64,000 bases of DNA, taken from the NCBI GenBank assembly GCA_963695705.1, contig CAVOHB010000009.1:1452857-1516856 (forward strand), given 5' to 3'. Below the pieces are notes generated by a model that made no database searches, was not told where the DNA came from, and saw only the letters and a list, made by a program, of their open reading frames with translations. The stretch's first letter is position 1. Each line of letters begins with the position of its first letter. Below are positions 8,354-17,833 of the stretch, piece by piece. A program made the position numbers and the translations under genes. Origin of the DNA: JBKPNJ01 sp963695705. GTDB taxonomy: Bacteria > Actinomycetota > Actinomycetes > Propionibacteriales > Nocardioidaceae.

Positions 8354-8491
8354 GGTGGTCGAGCGTACGGCGCGACGCCCGCAATCCCCAAACGGACCGC
8401 ACGCGGGTATCTCGACGTGAGTCAACGGGCGGTTGTTTGATCCGCTCAGCCCGTTGGTGCTCCGGCGCTGCCAGCCACCGGCGTCGCTGCA

Positions 8492-9031
8492 CTACGCGGC
8501 GGTCATCGCGTCGCCGCCCCCTTCCCCACGTCCGGGCCCAGGTCCGAGCCCTGGTCCGATCCCGTTCCCGATCGACGGCACGCCGGACCTCGCGGCTCCC
8601 GTCGAACGCTCCGCCGCGTCGAGCATGGCCACGAACTCCTCGGAGTCATCGGTACGCTCGGCCGCCCGCGGGGTCTTGCGGAACACCGAGGTTCCTCGGC
8701 AGAGGTCGTGACAGACGACCTGCGCATCGACGAACTCCCGCTCCTGCTTGACACCCTCGCCGCTCTCCCAGACGTTGACCCTGCGCCGTCCGATCACGAC
8801 GACCGGGTCGCCACTGTGGACCGACGTCTTGACGTTGCCCGCCAGCGCACGCCAGCACGACACCGTGCTCCACACCGTCTCCCCGTCGCGCCAACCCCCG
8901 TTGTTCTTGTCGTAGAACCGCGGCGTGGATGCCACCCGGAACGTTGCCCGGTCCGGACCGCCCGCGCCTCCCTCGCGGAACGTCACGTCCCCGCCGACGT
9001 ATCCGATGATCGTGGTCTGCACATCGCTCAC
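8492..9031 (-). CDS. ssb: Single-stranded DNA-binding protein (SSB paralogue)
   Basis: 179-residue SSB with one OB fold in residues 1-115 (TTIIGYVGGDVTFR, ATFRVASTPRFYDK, TVSCWRALAGNV, GDPVVVIGRRRV) and a Gly/Pro-rich tail. It lacks the acidic C-terminal tip (DDDIPF type) that recruits partners, ending instead in GDAMTAA. This marks it as the secondary actinobacterial paralogue (SsbB-like) rather than the essential replicative SSB. GTG 9031 is preceded by AGGAGACAGCT. It sits 138 bp upstream of ettA, which it shares an orientation with, and downstream of the dynamin pair. Confidence 0.92.
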   Translation of the reverse strand: MSDVQTTIIGYVGGDVTFREGGAGGPDRATFRVASTPRFYDKNNGGWRDGETVWSTVSCWRALAGNVKTSVHSGDPVVVIGRRRVNVWESGEGVKQEREFVDAQVVCHDLCRGTSVFRKTPRAAERTDDSEEFVAMLDAAERSTGAARSGVPSIGNGIGPGLGPGPGRGEGGGDAMTAA

Positions 9032-9153
9032 AGCTGTCTCCTGTTCTCGGGTTGTGGAACATTGCCCACACTGTCGTCCGAGTCAGGCAGACGTCACCGT
9101 GTCGCGAGCCGCTGTGCACAAGAAGCGGCCTGCGGCCGCCTGTGGGCGCCCGG

Positions 9154-10797
9154 TCATTTCTTCAGCGCGGCCGCGACACCGTCGCGGCACCGGCAGTAGG
9201 CGTCGATCTCCGCCGCGATGGGCCCGATGACCATCTCGTCACCCACTGACCCGATCGCGTCTCGCAGTCGTCGGTCCACGGCTGCGGCCTTTCGCCGGGC
9301 GGCGACGTCCGCACCCGCCCGCGAGGCCATTGCGACCACGACCCCGAGCACGACACCACCGATGAGCAGGACCGTCGGGAGAGCGACACCGTGCCAGTCC
9401 GGACTGGACGGATCAGAGAACTGGAGGAAGGACATGGCAGCCAGCGCTCCGAGCCAGACGGCCCCGGTGACGGCCGCGAGGAACAAGAGCCACTGCAGGG
9501 CGCGGGTGCCTTTCCACCACAGCGGCGTGCGCGAACCCCCCAGCTCGGTTGTCATCACCGCCTGGTCGAGGGCGTCGCCGAGGTCATCGAGCCGCGCGAC
9601 CGAAGCCCGGCGCGTCGAGTCGACCCACGGCGCAGGCAGGCCGCGGGTTGCCTCGTCGACGACCTCCCGCACCGTCACGTCCACCCGAGCTCGCTGCACG
9701 GGGCTGGCCGCCGGGATCGAGGTACGGCTTCTGGCCGCGGAGCCCGCGGAACCGAGATGAAGTCGCTTCAACGGGTCGGGCCGGAGCTTGGACAGCCACT
9801 TGGTCAACGGCCAGCCGGTGGCCTGACGGGCCCGGGTACGCGTGGATGACTCGACAGCACGCACCACGACCGGCACACCCGCGGCGTCCGCGAACGCGTC
9901 GAGGAGTTCGGCCCTGCCGGCGCTGGTGATGCCCTCGGGGTGGGCATTTCCGGTGACCTCGGAGAGCGCCTCGGCTGCCGTGGTGACACTGCTGAGCATC
10001 CTGGTGCGCGAGGATTCCTTGGCAGCCACCCTCTCGATGAGAAGGTCCCGCAGGGAGTCGAGCCCGTCGCCGCGTACTGCTGAGGTCCCGAGAACGGGCA
10101 CCGAGGCCAGGCCGTCAGCGGCCAGCACACGTCGCACGTCGGCGAGGCAGGGGGCAACCTGATCCGGCGGCAGCTCATCAATATGGTTCAGCACGACCAG
10201 CATGACGTCTGCGTGCGCGGCGAGTGGGCGCAGATATCGATCGTGGATCGCGGCATCCGCGTACTTCTGTGGATCGAGGATCCACACCAGCAGATCAGCC
10301 ATGTCGACCAACCGGTCGACCTCCAGATGGTGGGACACCTCCGTCGAGTCGTGATCGGGAAGGTCGAGCAGAACCAGTCCGGCGAGGTCACGGTCGGCCG
10401 GCTCGTCGCTCAGCATCGACCCTCGCGACACCTGGTGGCGCGGCGGAATCCCCAACCAGGTGAGCAGCTCGGGGGCGCCGTCGGACCCCCACGCACACGC
10501 CAGTGCCCACGACGTCGTAGGGCGTTTGATGCCCACGCCGGCCAGGTCGAGCCCGCAGATCGCGTTGAACAGGGAGGACTTGCCCGAACCCGTGGCCCCC
10601 GCGAGCCCCACCACGGTGTGATCCGGGGACAGCCGGAGCCGTTGCCCGGCTCTGTCCAGGACAACCCTGGCCTCGGCGACGATGTCGTCGGGTAGCCGTC
10701 CTGCGGCGGCATCGACGGCGCGCTCCAAGCCGTCCACTCGGTCCGAGATCCCGCGGCGGTTCGCCGCACGCTTCACGCCTTCGAGGATCCCGCTCAC
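9154..10797 (-). CDS. Dynamin-like GTPase, second of pair (DynB-like), membrane-anchored
   Basis: 547-residue GTPase. P-loop GATGSGKSS near residue 58, switch/G3 LLDLPDHDST near 140, and G4 LNHIDEL near 200 show a complete G domain. Two hydrophobic segments near residues 440-500 (ALQWLLFLAAVTGAVWLGALAA and VLLIGGVVLGVVVAMA) anchor it in the membrane. GTG 10797 overlaps the stop of the preceding GTPase gene (GTGA), so the pair is coupled. In Streptomyces a side-by-side dynamin pair, DynA/DynB, stabilises the division septum; this pair has the same layout, but that role here is inference. An apparent fusion with the upstream gene in one frame is produced only by that gene's frame break. Confidence 0.88.
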   Translation of the reverse strand: MSGILEGVKRAANRRGISDRVDGLERAVDAAAGRLPDDIVAEARVVLDRAGQRLRLSPDHTVVGLAGATGSGKSSLFNAICGLDLAGVGIKRPTTSWALACAWGSDGAPELLTWLGIPPRHQVSRGSMLSDEPADRDLAGLVLLDLPDHDSTEVSHHLEVDRLVDMADLLVWILDPQKYADAAIHDRYLRPLAAHADVMLVVLNHIDELPPDQVAPCLADVRRVLAADGLASVPVLGTSAVRGDGLDSLRDLLIERVAAKESSRTRMLSSVTTAAEALSEVTGNAHPEGITSAGRAELLDAFADAAGVPVVVRAVESSTRTRARQATGWPLTKWLSKLRPDPLKRLHLGSAGSAARSRTSIPAASPVQRARVDVTVREVVDEATRGLPAPWVDSTRRASVARLDDLGDALDQAVMTTELGGSRTPLWWKGTRALQWLLFLAAVTGAVWLGALAAMSFLQFSDPSSPDWHGVALPTVLLIGGVVLGVVVAMASRAGADVAARRKAAAVDRRLRDAIGSVGDEMVIGPIAAEIDAYCRCRDGVAAALKK

Positions 10798-12513
10798 GCG
10801 GCACCCGCGTCGATGCGTGCGGTTTCCACCGTATAGGCGAGGTCTCGAAGCATCGCCCCCTGGCCGCTTGGCGGTGAGGCCGGGTCGAGCAGCGCCCAGA
10901 ACCGCGCTTGCTCCTCCGTCATCAGCAGCGAGACCCTGCGCTGCAGGTCCGTGTTCGCCCGCTCTACGAGGGATCGGACCGCCTGGTCGCCGAACAGCGC
11001 CTCGAGGACCTTCTGTCCGACGAGCGCCGTGCCCCCGGCGATGCCGACCTCGCCGCCGGTCAGCCCCGCCGTCTGCGAGAACACCACGATCATCAGAGCG
11101 ACTCCGACGCCGTTGACTCCGAACGCGAGGATCCGCGCGGTGTTCCTGCGCTGGGCGCCCTCGGAGCCGACCATGTTCGAGCACGCCTCGCTGCCACTCG
11201 CGGACGGTCCGCTCCACTTGGACGCGGAAGCCGCGGGACGCCCGGCCGAGGTCCCGCCGCCCCTGCCCGCACAGCCGCTCACCGGCCTCCAACGAGCGCC
11301 ACGACGCCTCCGCCCGTTCGGCGGCCGCCTCAGCGTGCTCGAGGATCAGCGTCTCCAGCCCCGACTCGACCGCCACGGTCAGCTGCTGCGTCGGCGCTGG
11401 GCGACCGCTCACGGCTGCCGTGACCCGGTCCCTGACCTTGCCAACCCGATGTTCCAATGACTTGAGCAGCTCGCCGGTGCCGACGTACTCCTGCCACCTG
11501 GACAGCACCTCGCCCCTCAGCAGGGTCCCGTCCTGTGTCGCCTGCTCGATCGCCTCCGTCGCCCGTCCGTAGGCGTCCTCCACGTCTCGGCGCAGCCGGG
11601 CAGCGACAGTCTCCTGCTCGTCCGCGGCGCCGGCCACGTCGCCGGTGCGGCGGGCGAGTGATCTCAGCGCGCCGTCCAGAGTGCGGCGTACGACCGCGGA
11701 GCGAGCGTCCGCGTCAGCGGCCAGCGCCTGCAACCAGGCACGGATCGGCGTGACCGCTTCATCCGGCAGCAGCCCGTCGGAGTCGAGGGCGGACTCGGCG
11801 ACGGTGAACAGCGGAGAGTCGCCGAGCCGGCGAACCGACAGCATTCGCGCCAGGTGTCCCGCCACATCCCGGACCGACTCCGGCTGGGTGCGGTCCAGGA
11901 CGATGGCGACCGCGGTCGACCGGTCGGCGGCGGCCTTGAGGAAGTCCCACGGCACCAGGTCGGCGTACCGGGCCGCGGACGTGACGAACAGCCACAGATC
12001 CGCCGCGGCCAGGAGCTGGGCGGCCAGTACGCGGTTCTGTTTCTCTACGGAGTCGATGTCGGGTGCATCCAGGATGGCCAGCCCCGGGGGCAGGGTGTTC
12101 ACGGCGACCAGCTGGAGCGCACCGGGGTCCCCCCTGGCCGCGGTGGTACGCGCGAGGTCCGGCAGGATCCGGTCCTGCTCGAACCATTCGGCGTCGGCGG
12201 GGTTGTGCACCAGTACCGGCGATCGGGTCGTCGGTCGCAGCACTCCGGGTTGGGTCACCCGGCGCCCGACGATGGAGTTGACGAGTGTCGACTTGCCCGC
12301 TCCGGTGGACCCGCCGACCACCGTGAGCAGCGGCGCGTCGATCTGGATGAGGCGCGGCAGCACGTAGTCCTCGAGCTGGTCGACCAGCTCATCCCGGGCG
12401 GTGCGCGCCTGCTCGATGGCCGGGACCTCCAGGGTCAGAGCCGTCGAGGCAAGAGCTTCACGCAGCCGAAGCAGGGCGCCCAGGAGATCCGGCGGCGGAT
12501 CCTGGAACTTCAC
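10794..12513 (-). CDS. Dynamin-like GTPase, first of pair (DynA-like), frame-broken
   Basis: About 572 residues once one extra base is removed. The G domain has P-loop GGSTGAGKST near residue 70 and G3 ILDAPDIDS near 160. In the main frame conserved sequence ends at VREWQRGVLE (about 11178); it resumes one frame over as MVGSEGAQRRNTARILAFGVNGVGVALMIVV, a membrane segment, and ends at ARIDAGAA at 10794. Skipping one base near 11175 joins them seamlessly, so this is a single-base insertion (sequencing error or recent mutation). GTG 12513 follows AGGTGAGCGA. Its partner starts inside its stop codon. Confidence 0.85.
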
Positions 12514-12591
12514 TCGCTCACCTGCTTTTCCTACTCGCGCATGCCACGGCTGGGGACCATCCTCTCCCCCCTGTGCCCGAACTGCTGACGA

Positions 12592-13800
12592 TTACCAACT
12601 AACGCCCGCCGGTCTCGGCGTGCGGCCCGGCGGTGCGGGCGCCGTCAGGGGGAGCAACAGGCGTACCGCGGAGATCAGCTCGCCTTCCCGCTGGAGTGCC
12701 TCCGGTCCGGCGACGCCCCTGACGATCTTGTCCCGCAGGAAGCCCAGCTCGCAGGAGAGCCGTTGATAGCGGCGGACCGCCTCTCGGCGCTCCTCCCCGT
12801 CTTCCCGCGCTGCGCGCCGGGCAGCTCGACGGGCCGAGATCGAGGACACGGCATCGATCTGCATCTGGTTGAGCCATCCGTACACGAGGTAGTCGCCCAG
12901 CCGTGCCGCGATCACCCGCTGCTCACTCACTCGTACCCAGAGCACGAACGCCACCAGGATCGCGAACAGCGGAAGGACGGTCGCGACGTACATCGGCCAC
13001 AGACCGTCCGTCCGGGTCGTGAACGACGCGGCCGCGTTGTAGCCCATGTGTCCGACCACGGCGCAGACGTACCCTGCCACCGGGGCGAGGATCCGTACGA
13101 TCGTGTGGCGTTGGCGCACCGCGATGCCCACCCCGATGCCGGTGAGCATGGTGAACATGGGGTGAGCGAAGGGCAGCGCGACACCACGCCACAGGAACAG
13201 GTGGCGTACGGCGTCGAGCGCCACGTCGGTACCGCGATCGCTGGCGGTGGCCCGGGCGAACACGTTCCCGTAGTAGACGATGTTCTCGGTGAACGCGAAA
13301 CCGATGCCGCTCAGGCCCGCCAGTACGACCGCGTTGACAATGCCGTTGAACCGGTGCCTGCGCGCAAAGGCGATGACGAGGACGATCGCGCCCTTGCATG
13401 CCTCCTCGACCCAGGGAGCCACGAACACCGCCGACCTGGCGCTCGGTCCGTAGATATCACCGATGTGGGGAGCGACGTGGCTGTTGACCTGCAGCGCGAT
13501 GAATGTCGCGCCGAGGCCGCCCCAGGCCAGCGCGAGAACCAGCCAGCCGACCGGTGACGGGTCGAAGCGGTCGAGCCACAGCAGCAGGGCGGTCAGCGGG
13601 GCCACCGGTACGAAGGCGAACGCCAGCCCCCAGGCCAGACCGTGACCGCCGATGTTGTCGTTCACCTGCAGGTAGGTGAGCCAGCCGCAGATCGCGAGCA
13701 GGGTGGCAACTGTCACCCCGATCAGCAGCAGCCATCCCGAGTGACGTCGCTGCGACCGTGTCGCCTCCATCGTCATCACAGGCAGGGGCGGCACGCTCAC
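12592..13800 (-). CDS. PrsW family intramembrane metalloprotease
   Basis: 402-residue polytopic protein with about nine membrane segments in residues 20-300. The family motifs are visible: VEEACKG near residue 130 (paired Glu), GFAFTENIVYYG near 165, and HPMFTMLTGIGVG near 215, whose His and Glu residues bind the metal in the type II CAAX/PrsW superfamily. In Bacillus PrsW performs site-1 cleavage of an anti-sigma factor; no sigma/anti-sigma pair is adjacent here, so the substrate is unknown. A charged cytoplasmic tail (RRAARRAAREDGEERREAVRR) follows the last segment. GTG 13800 gives MSVPPLPV; an internal ATG at about 13776 is possible. Confidence 0.9.
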   Translation of the reverse strand: MSVPPLPVMTMEATRSQRRHSGWLLLIGVTVATLLAICGWLTYLQVNDNIGGHGLAWGLAFAFVPVAPLTALLLWLDRFDPSPVGWLVLALAWGGLGATFIALQVNSHVAPHIGDIYGPSARSAVFVAPWVEEACKGAIVLVIAFARRHRFNGIVNAVVLAGLSGIGFAFTENIVYYGNVFARATASDRGTDVALDAVRHLFLWRGVALPFAHPMFTMLTGIGVGIAVRQRHTIVRILAPVAGYVCAVVGHMGYNAAASFTTRTDGLWPMYVATVLPLFAILVAFVLWVRVSEQRVIAARLGDYLVYGWLNQMQIDAVSSISARRAARRAAREDGEERREAVRRYQRLSCELGFLRDKIVRGVAGPEALQREGELISAVRLLLPLTAPAPPGRTPRPAGVSW

Positions 13801-13985
13801 CAGGCGAGCGTATCCGCCGGGAACGACCTCGACATGGGCACGAGCGGCGGTCGAGGCGTGGCTAGGTCACTCACCCCGGTGACGTCGCAGTGGCCGCCCT
13901 GCGCTGACCGGCACTGCCCATAGACTCAGCACAGTCAAGGCCCGCATCCATGGTCAGTTTCCCGGAGGGTGCTGCTATGCACGAC

Positions 13986-14059
13986 GCGCTCGTAGCTCAG
14001 CTGGACAGAGCAACGGACTTCTAATCCGTCGGTCGCAGGTTCGAATCCTGCCGGGCGCA
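13986..14059 (+). tRNA. tRNA-Arg (anticodon TCT)
   Basis: A full cloverleaf can be drawn: acceptor stem GCGCTCG with CGGGCGC (one G-T pair), D arm containing AGCTCAGCTGGACAGAG, anticodon loop CTTCTAA with TCT, variable region, and T arm GCAGGTTCGAATCCTGC. Discriminator A at 14059; CCA is not encoded. Its 3' half (14017-14055) is the integration core of the island that follows. Confidence 0.96.
14017..14055 (+). repeat. attL: 39-bp island integration core inside tRNA-Arg
   Basis: Perfect 39-bp direct repeat with 23970-24008, running from the anticodon loop to the acceptor stem (ACTTCTAATCC to CCTGCCGGG). Because the 5' copy leaves an intact tRNA and an integrase gene starts 20 bp beyond, this is the tRNA-restoring attachment site. 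The two copies bound 9,953 bp. Confidence 0.92.
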
Positions 14060-14075
14060 CAGATAAAAGGCCAGG

Positions 14076-15205
14076 TCAAGCAGGCGTTTCACGCTGAGTG
14101 ATCAGAGTCACCGACGCTTCGGGGCGCACCAGGGGCACACCAGCGTTTCGAGTTGCTGCGTCCAGCCGTTCGGCCACCGCGTCCAGGTCGTCGTCGAACA
14201 GCCCGGAGTACACGTCCAGTGTCATGGCGGCGGACTTGTGTCCGAGCATGCGCTGGACCGCCTTCACATTCGCTCCAGCACTCACCGCCAATGACGCCGC
14301 TGTGTGCCTAAGCTCGTGCGGCGTCACACCCTCGAGACCAGCGGCTCGAGCAGCGGGGTCGAAACACCTACGACGGAAGTTCATCAACCTTGGGACGCCC
14401 CCAGCCGGGGCAGTAAAGAGGAAGTCATCTTGTGCCTTCCCGGCCATGTGAACCGCCAACGCATCCGCGATGATGCGCGGAATGGGCACGGAGCGCTGTT
14501 CCTGCGTCTTGGGGGTGCCGAACACCGCTTCGCTTCGAACTTCGGTGACGCTTTCGGCGATGATCGGTCTTCGGCGCATGAGGTCGACACGGCTGACTCT
14601 GAGGGCGGCGAGTTCACCGAAACGCAGCCCGGTGTATGCCAGGACCCGGATGAGCAGTCCGTGGTCGCCGGCCGCGTCGGCCAGTCCGGCCACCTGCTCG
14701 TGGGTGAGGTACCGCTTGGGTGGTTGGGCGGACCGCGGCAACCTGACGCCGTTGGCGGCGTTGCGGGCGATGCGGTTGTCTTTTACCGCTGAGGACAGCA
14801 GCAGTGACATGACTCGGTGTGCCGGGCGGACCGAGGCGGGGGCGAGACCGGCATCGGTTAGACCGGCGACCCATGCCGTGATACTGGAGTGCGTCACGGA
14901 GCTGAGCGGCACGGATCCCCAGGTCGGGGTGACCTGAACACGCAGCAGGGATTCGTACCGACTCTGCGTGGACGGTTTGACCTGGAGCTGTCGCAACCAG
15001 ACCGCGGACCACTCCCCGACGGTCAGCCGGGATCGCGCGGGGTCGACGTAGGTGCCGATGAGCTGGGAGTGCTCGACACCTGTCAGGTAGCGCTCGGCGT
15101 CGAGCTTGCGGGTGAAAGTGCGCTTGTGTTGGATCCGGCCGGATCCCGCCATCGTGCCTGCCAGCTGACCTTGCCGTCGCGGATCCGTTTTTCAATGCTT
15201 GCCAT
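14076..15205 (-). pseudogene. Tyrosine-recombinase integrase, frame-broken
   Basis: Site-specific integrase, about 375 residues after repair. Catalytic motifs are complete: Arg in YTGLRFGEL, HELRHTAASL, and LGHKSAAMTLDVY with the nucleophilic Tyr; the N-terminal SAM-like core domain precedes them. The main frame starts only at MAGSGRIQHKRTF, but the true N-terminus MASIEKRIRDGKVSWQARW lies in another frame (ATG 15205). Adding one C to GGATCC near 15131 joins both. The ATG overlaps the upstream HTH gene. It reads toward the tRNA, the usual layout for a tRNA-integrated element. Whether the break is real (element immobilised) or an error cannot be told. Confidence 0.88.
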
Positions 15206-15779
15206 CGTCGTCCTCATCGCTGCGGTCGCCTCGTTTGTCCAGTACCCGCCGCATCTGCTGGATCGTGTTTTGCAGGTCGAGCCAGTCGCGGATCGCGGGC
15301 CAGGCGAGACCATCGTTCTCGGCCTGGGCGACGGCGTCCATCACCGTAGCCAGTAGGTGTTGGTAGCCATCTAGATCGGCGAACGTCGTTGCTGGCGGGT
15401 CCTGAGGCCGGTTCTCCCGGATGAACCGAGCCAGCAGGTCGAGGTTTACGCCATCCGGCCGGTCGCTTTTGAAGGTCCGCGGCAGCGTCGAGCTTCCTGT
15501 CGCCCAGTTCCATGCCGCGGCGGCGGGAATCTCAATCTCTGGGGTCAGCGCGATGCTCTCGTCGGTGGCGGTCTCGGTCACAATCAGCCGGTTGGGGCTC
15601 ACGTCGAGCGCTACGGCGAGGGCCACCAGGTCGTCGACGTCAACCCGCCTGGATCCTCGCTCAATCTTGCTCAAGGTGTTCAGGCCGATGGGAGCCGTGA
15701 GACTCAGGTCCGAGGACGTAAGCATTCCGGCGAGGCGGTCGAGCGTTCCCTGTTCGGTCGCGACGATGGTGGCCGGCAC
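15192..15779 (-). CDS. XRE-type HTH protein of the integrated element
   Basis: 195 residues. GLNTLSKIERGSRRVDVDDLVALAVALDVSPNRLI (residues 32-66) matches the second half of an XRE/Cro helix-turn-helix, including the IERG turn. The first HTH helices that should precede it are replaced by unalignable sequence, so the N-terminus is atypical, truncated or frame-shifted. The rest (AENDGLAWPAIRDWLDLQN and an acidic tail) resembles small proteins accompanying actinobacterial integrative elements. It overlaps the integrase start, so one transcript is likely; role probably element repressor or integrase control (inference). Confidence 0.7.
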   Translation of the reverse strand: MPATIVATEQGTLDRLAGMLTSSDLSLTAPIGLNTLSKIERGSRRVDVDDLVALAVALDVSPNRLIVTETATDESIALTPEIEIPAAAAWNWATGSSTLPRTFKSDRPDGVNLDLLARFIRENRPQDPPATTFADLDGYQHLLATVMDAVAQAENDGLAWPAIRDWLDLQNTIQQMRRVLDKRGDRSDEDDDGKH

Positions 15780-16168
15780 CGCCGACCCTGGTTCTCGACG
15801 AGGCTGACCACCTGAACCACTGCGCAGCGCTCAGTGGCTCGCTTACCGGCTGATACACCACGGCGACTGGCAGATCAGCATCGGCGCCGACAGTCACCCC
15901 CCACCCCTGGATCGACGCAACCCGCTGTAAGCGGAACGCCTGCACCTGGAGAAGACATGGGCAGGGCAGTGGTCGCGGGCATTCTGCGCCCCTGCTGGCT
16001 GACGGGCGGGAGCATCTGACGAGAGCGATCCATGACCTCGTGGTCCGAATCGGAGGGCATCACCGTCATGGGCCGGGAGCAACCAGCTCAGCCGCTAGAA
16101 GTGCATGCATCGCGACGCCGTACCGGGCTGCGGAAACACGTCGTACGGCGTCCCCGGAGCGCTGATGA
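15780..16168. other. Gap inside the island, no supported gene
   Basis: About 390 bases between the HTH gene and the ZIP relic. On the minus strand a short coherent-looking stretch (GVTVGADADLPVAVVYQPVSEPL, about 15850-15930) reads toward the HTH gene but has no recognisable start or family. Nothing else is supported. Confidence 0.4.
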
Positions 16169-16767
16169 TCGCTGCGTCATGATTCCCAACCGGTTCAGGA
16201 AAGCAGAATCCGCGCCGTCGCCCTCAAGTTGATCGACGAGGCGCTGAAGACCCAGACGGTGGGCCGTGTCGGCATCTTCATGTTGCTCGGTGGCTGCACC
16301 TTCGCTATTGGCGATTGGCTGATCAGTCACCGGGCTGGCTCGGAGCGGAAGGACCCGAGTGGCAAGCAAGCGTCGGGCTCGCCTATGGGGATCGTACTGG
16401 TCCATCCTGGACGGCATCCCCGAGTCGTTTGTGCTTGGTCTGACGGTGTTGCAGGGAGCGGTGAGCCTGTCCCTGCTCGCGGGCATCTCGTTGTCAAACC
16501 TCCCGGAGGCGCTCGCTTCGTCGAGCGGTCTCAAGGCCGTCGGGTGGGCTCCTCGCCAGGTGTACCTGCTGTGGACGCGCGGGCTATCTCATCCTGGATC
16601 CTGCCAGCGGGCTGACGGGGGCGCTCACCCAGGCCTTTGCAGGTGGCGCACTCCTGGCGATGGTGGCCGACGAACTGCACCCGGAGGCCTACGAGGTCGA
16701 GGGCGTCCTGACCGGCGTGCTCCTGGTCGTCGGCTTCGCCATCGCAATCCTGCTCAACGCGCTCTGA
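16169..16767 (+). pseudogene. ZIP family metal permease, decayed (truncated, two frame breaks)
   Basis: Three frames together spell the C-terminal two thirds of a ZIP (zinc/iron permease) protein. Frame one: ALKLIDEALKTQTVGRVGIF and FAIGDWLISHRAGSERKDPSG; break near 16400; frame two: SILDGIPESFVLGLTVL with the metal-binding IPE motif and LSNLPEALASS; break near 16577; frame three: LTQAFAGGALLAMVADELHPEAYE to the stop. The first membrane helices are missing because the frame closes at 16166. With no N-terminus and two breaks it cannot make a working transporter. Confidence 0.85.
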
Positions 16768-16876
16768 GGCCGCCCCAATCGACTACTAGGTCTCAGGACA
16801 CGCGCACACGAGACCTCGCGACTGCTCGCTCTGCCCGGCGTCGCGTTCGCAGTACTCCTGGTCCTCGGTTGGTTCC

Positions 16877-17833
16877 TCAGTGGTGGCGCATGTCTGGCGT
16901 TGCCGACGGGGTAGTCCGGTGTTCGCCCCGGATCCAGCGTCCGAGGATGCTCTGGTCCGTGGCAACCACGTTTCCGATTACGGTGGCGACGAGGAGGCAG
17001 AACGCGATCGCGTACAGCCAAGCGATGTAGGTGAAGGCGACCCCGATCGTCCCGTACTTGGCGGCGCTCGTGTCCAGTGCCTCTGGAAACCTGAGGTGAG
17101 ATGCTGCGCGTATCGGCACCATCACGACGGCGTAGGTCGCGGCACCGGGCATGAGTACTCGGAGCCGAACGACGCCGGCCAACAACACCCACGGCAGGAG
17201 CAGCGCGGTTGCAACGTCGGCGGACGCGGCGACCGCAACCTGCCATAGGTCGGGCCGCGGCAGGTGCCCGGCAGCCTGGGTCATCGCGCGAACGACGACC
17301 AGGGAGATCGCCATGGCCGTCACTGTCGCTGCCCAACGCCAGGCGTGCCGGAGGCTGGTCTTCGGCCTGGGGAGTTCCCAGATCGCGGCGTATGCGCGGG
17401 TGAGCGCACGCGACAGGCTGGTCGCAGAGATCAGCACGATGAGAGTTCCCGCGATGCCGAAGGTGGTCGCTCGGGTGTCGCTGCCGATGGCTGCCGCAAG
17501 CACCTGCTTCGTCTCGTCCGGGAGTCCGATGGTGTCGGCGACGGCCTCGTTGTGCAGGTGCACCCAGCTGCCGAGCACGATCAGGATGGGGAACACTGAT
17601 GTGAATATCTGAGCAGCAATCGCCATCGACCGATCGACGAGCTCGATGCGAATGCACTTCGCCGCAACGCGAAACACGAATCGACCAGCCCAACGTGCCT
17701 TCAGCCACTCAACGAAGTTCTGCAGCCCCGGCGGTAGCCGGCGCATGACGCCTGTGACCGCGGGCAGATAACCCGCCTCGGTTGTATCGCTCTGTGACGG
17801 CCCCCCGCCGGGGCCATGATCCGGGTTGTTCAC
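16877..17833 (-). CDS. YihY/virulence factor BrkB family membrane protein
   Basis: 318-residue inner-membrane protein of the YihY/BrkB family, function poorly defined (once called ribonuclease BN in error). Six hydrophobic segments are visible between residues 70 and 290, e.g. AAQIFTSVFPILIVLGSWV, TFGIAGTLIVLISATSLSRAL, AISLVVVRAMTQAAG, ADVATALLLPWVLLAGVV and GTIGVAFTYIAWLYAIAFCLLVATVIG. The conserved LTRAYAAIWELPRP region follows the second. GTG 17833 gives a soluble acidic head. It stands alone inside the island between two decayed genes and seems intact. Confidence 0.85.
   Translation of the reverse strand: MNNPDHGPGGGPSQSDTTEAGYLPAVTGVMRRLPPGLQNFVEWLKARWAGRFVFRVAAKCIRIELVDRSMAIAAQIFTSVFPILIVLGSWVHLHNEAVADTIGLPDETKQVLAAAIGSDTRATTFGIAGTLIVLISATSLSRALTRAYAAIWELPRPKTSLRHAWRWAATVTAMAISLVVVRAMTQAAGHLPRPDLWQVAVAASADVATALLLPWVLLAGVVRLRVLMPGAATYAVVMVPIRAASHLRFPEALDTSAAKYGTIGVAFTYIAWLYAIAFCLLVATVIGNVVATDQSILGRWIRGEHRTTPSATPDMRHH

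Noticed and set aside
11165..11185. Programmed ribosomal frameshift in the first GTPase
   Set aside because: No slippery heptamer or downstream structure is evident, and other single-base breaks in the window look like errors.
9154..12513. Single 1,119-residue double-GTPase protein
   Set aside because: The middle stretch is Arg-rich junk; a one-base correction gives two normal genes with a GTGA overlap.
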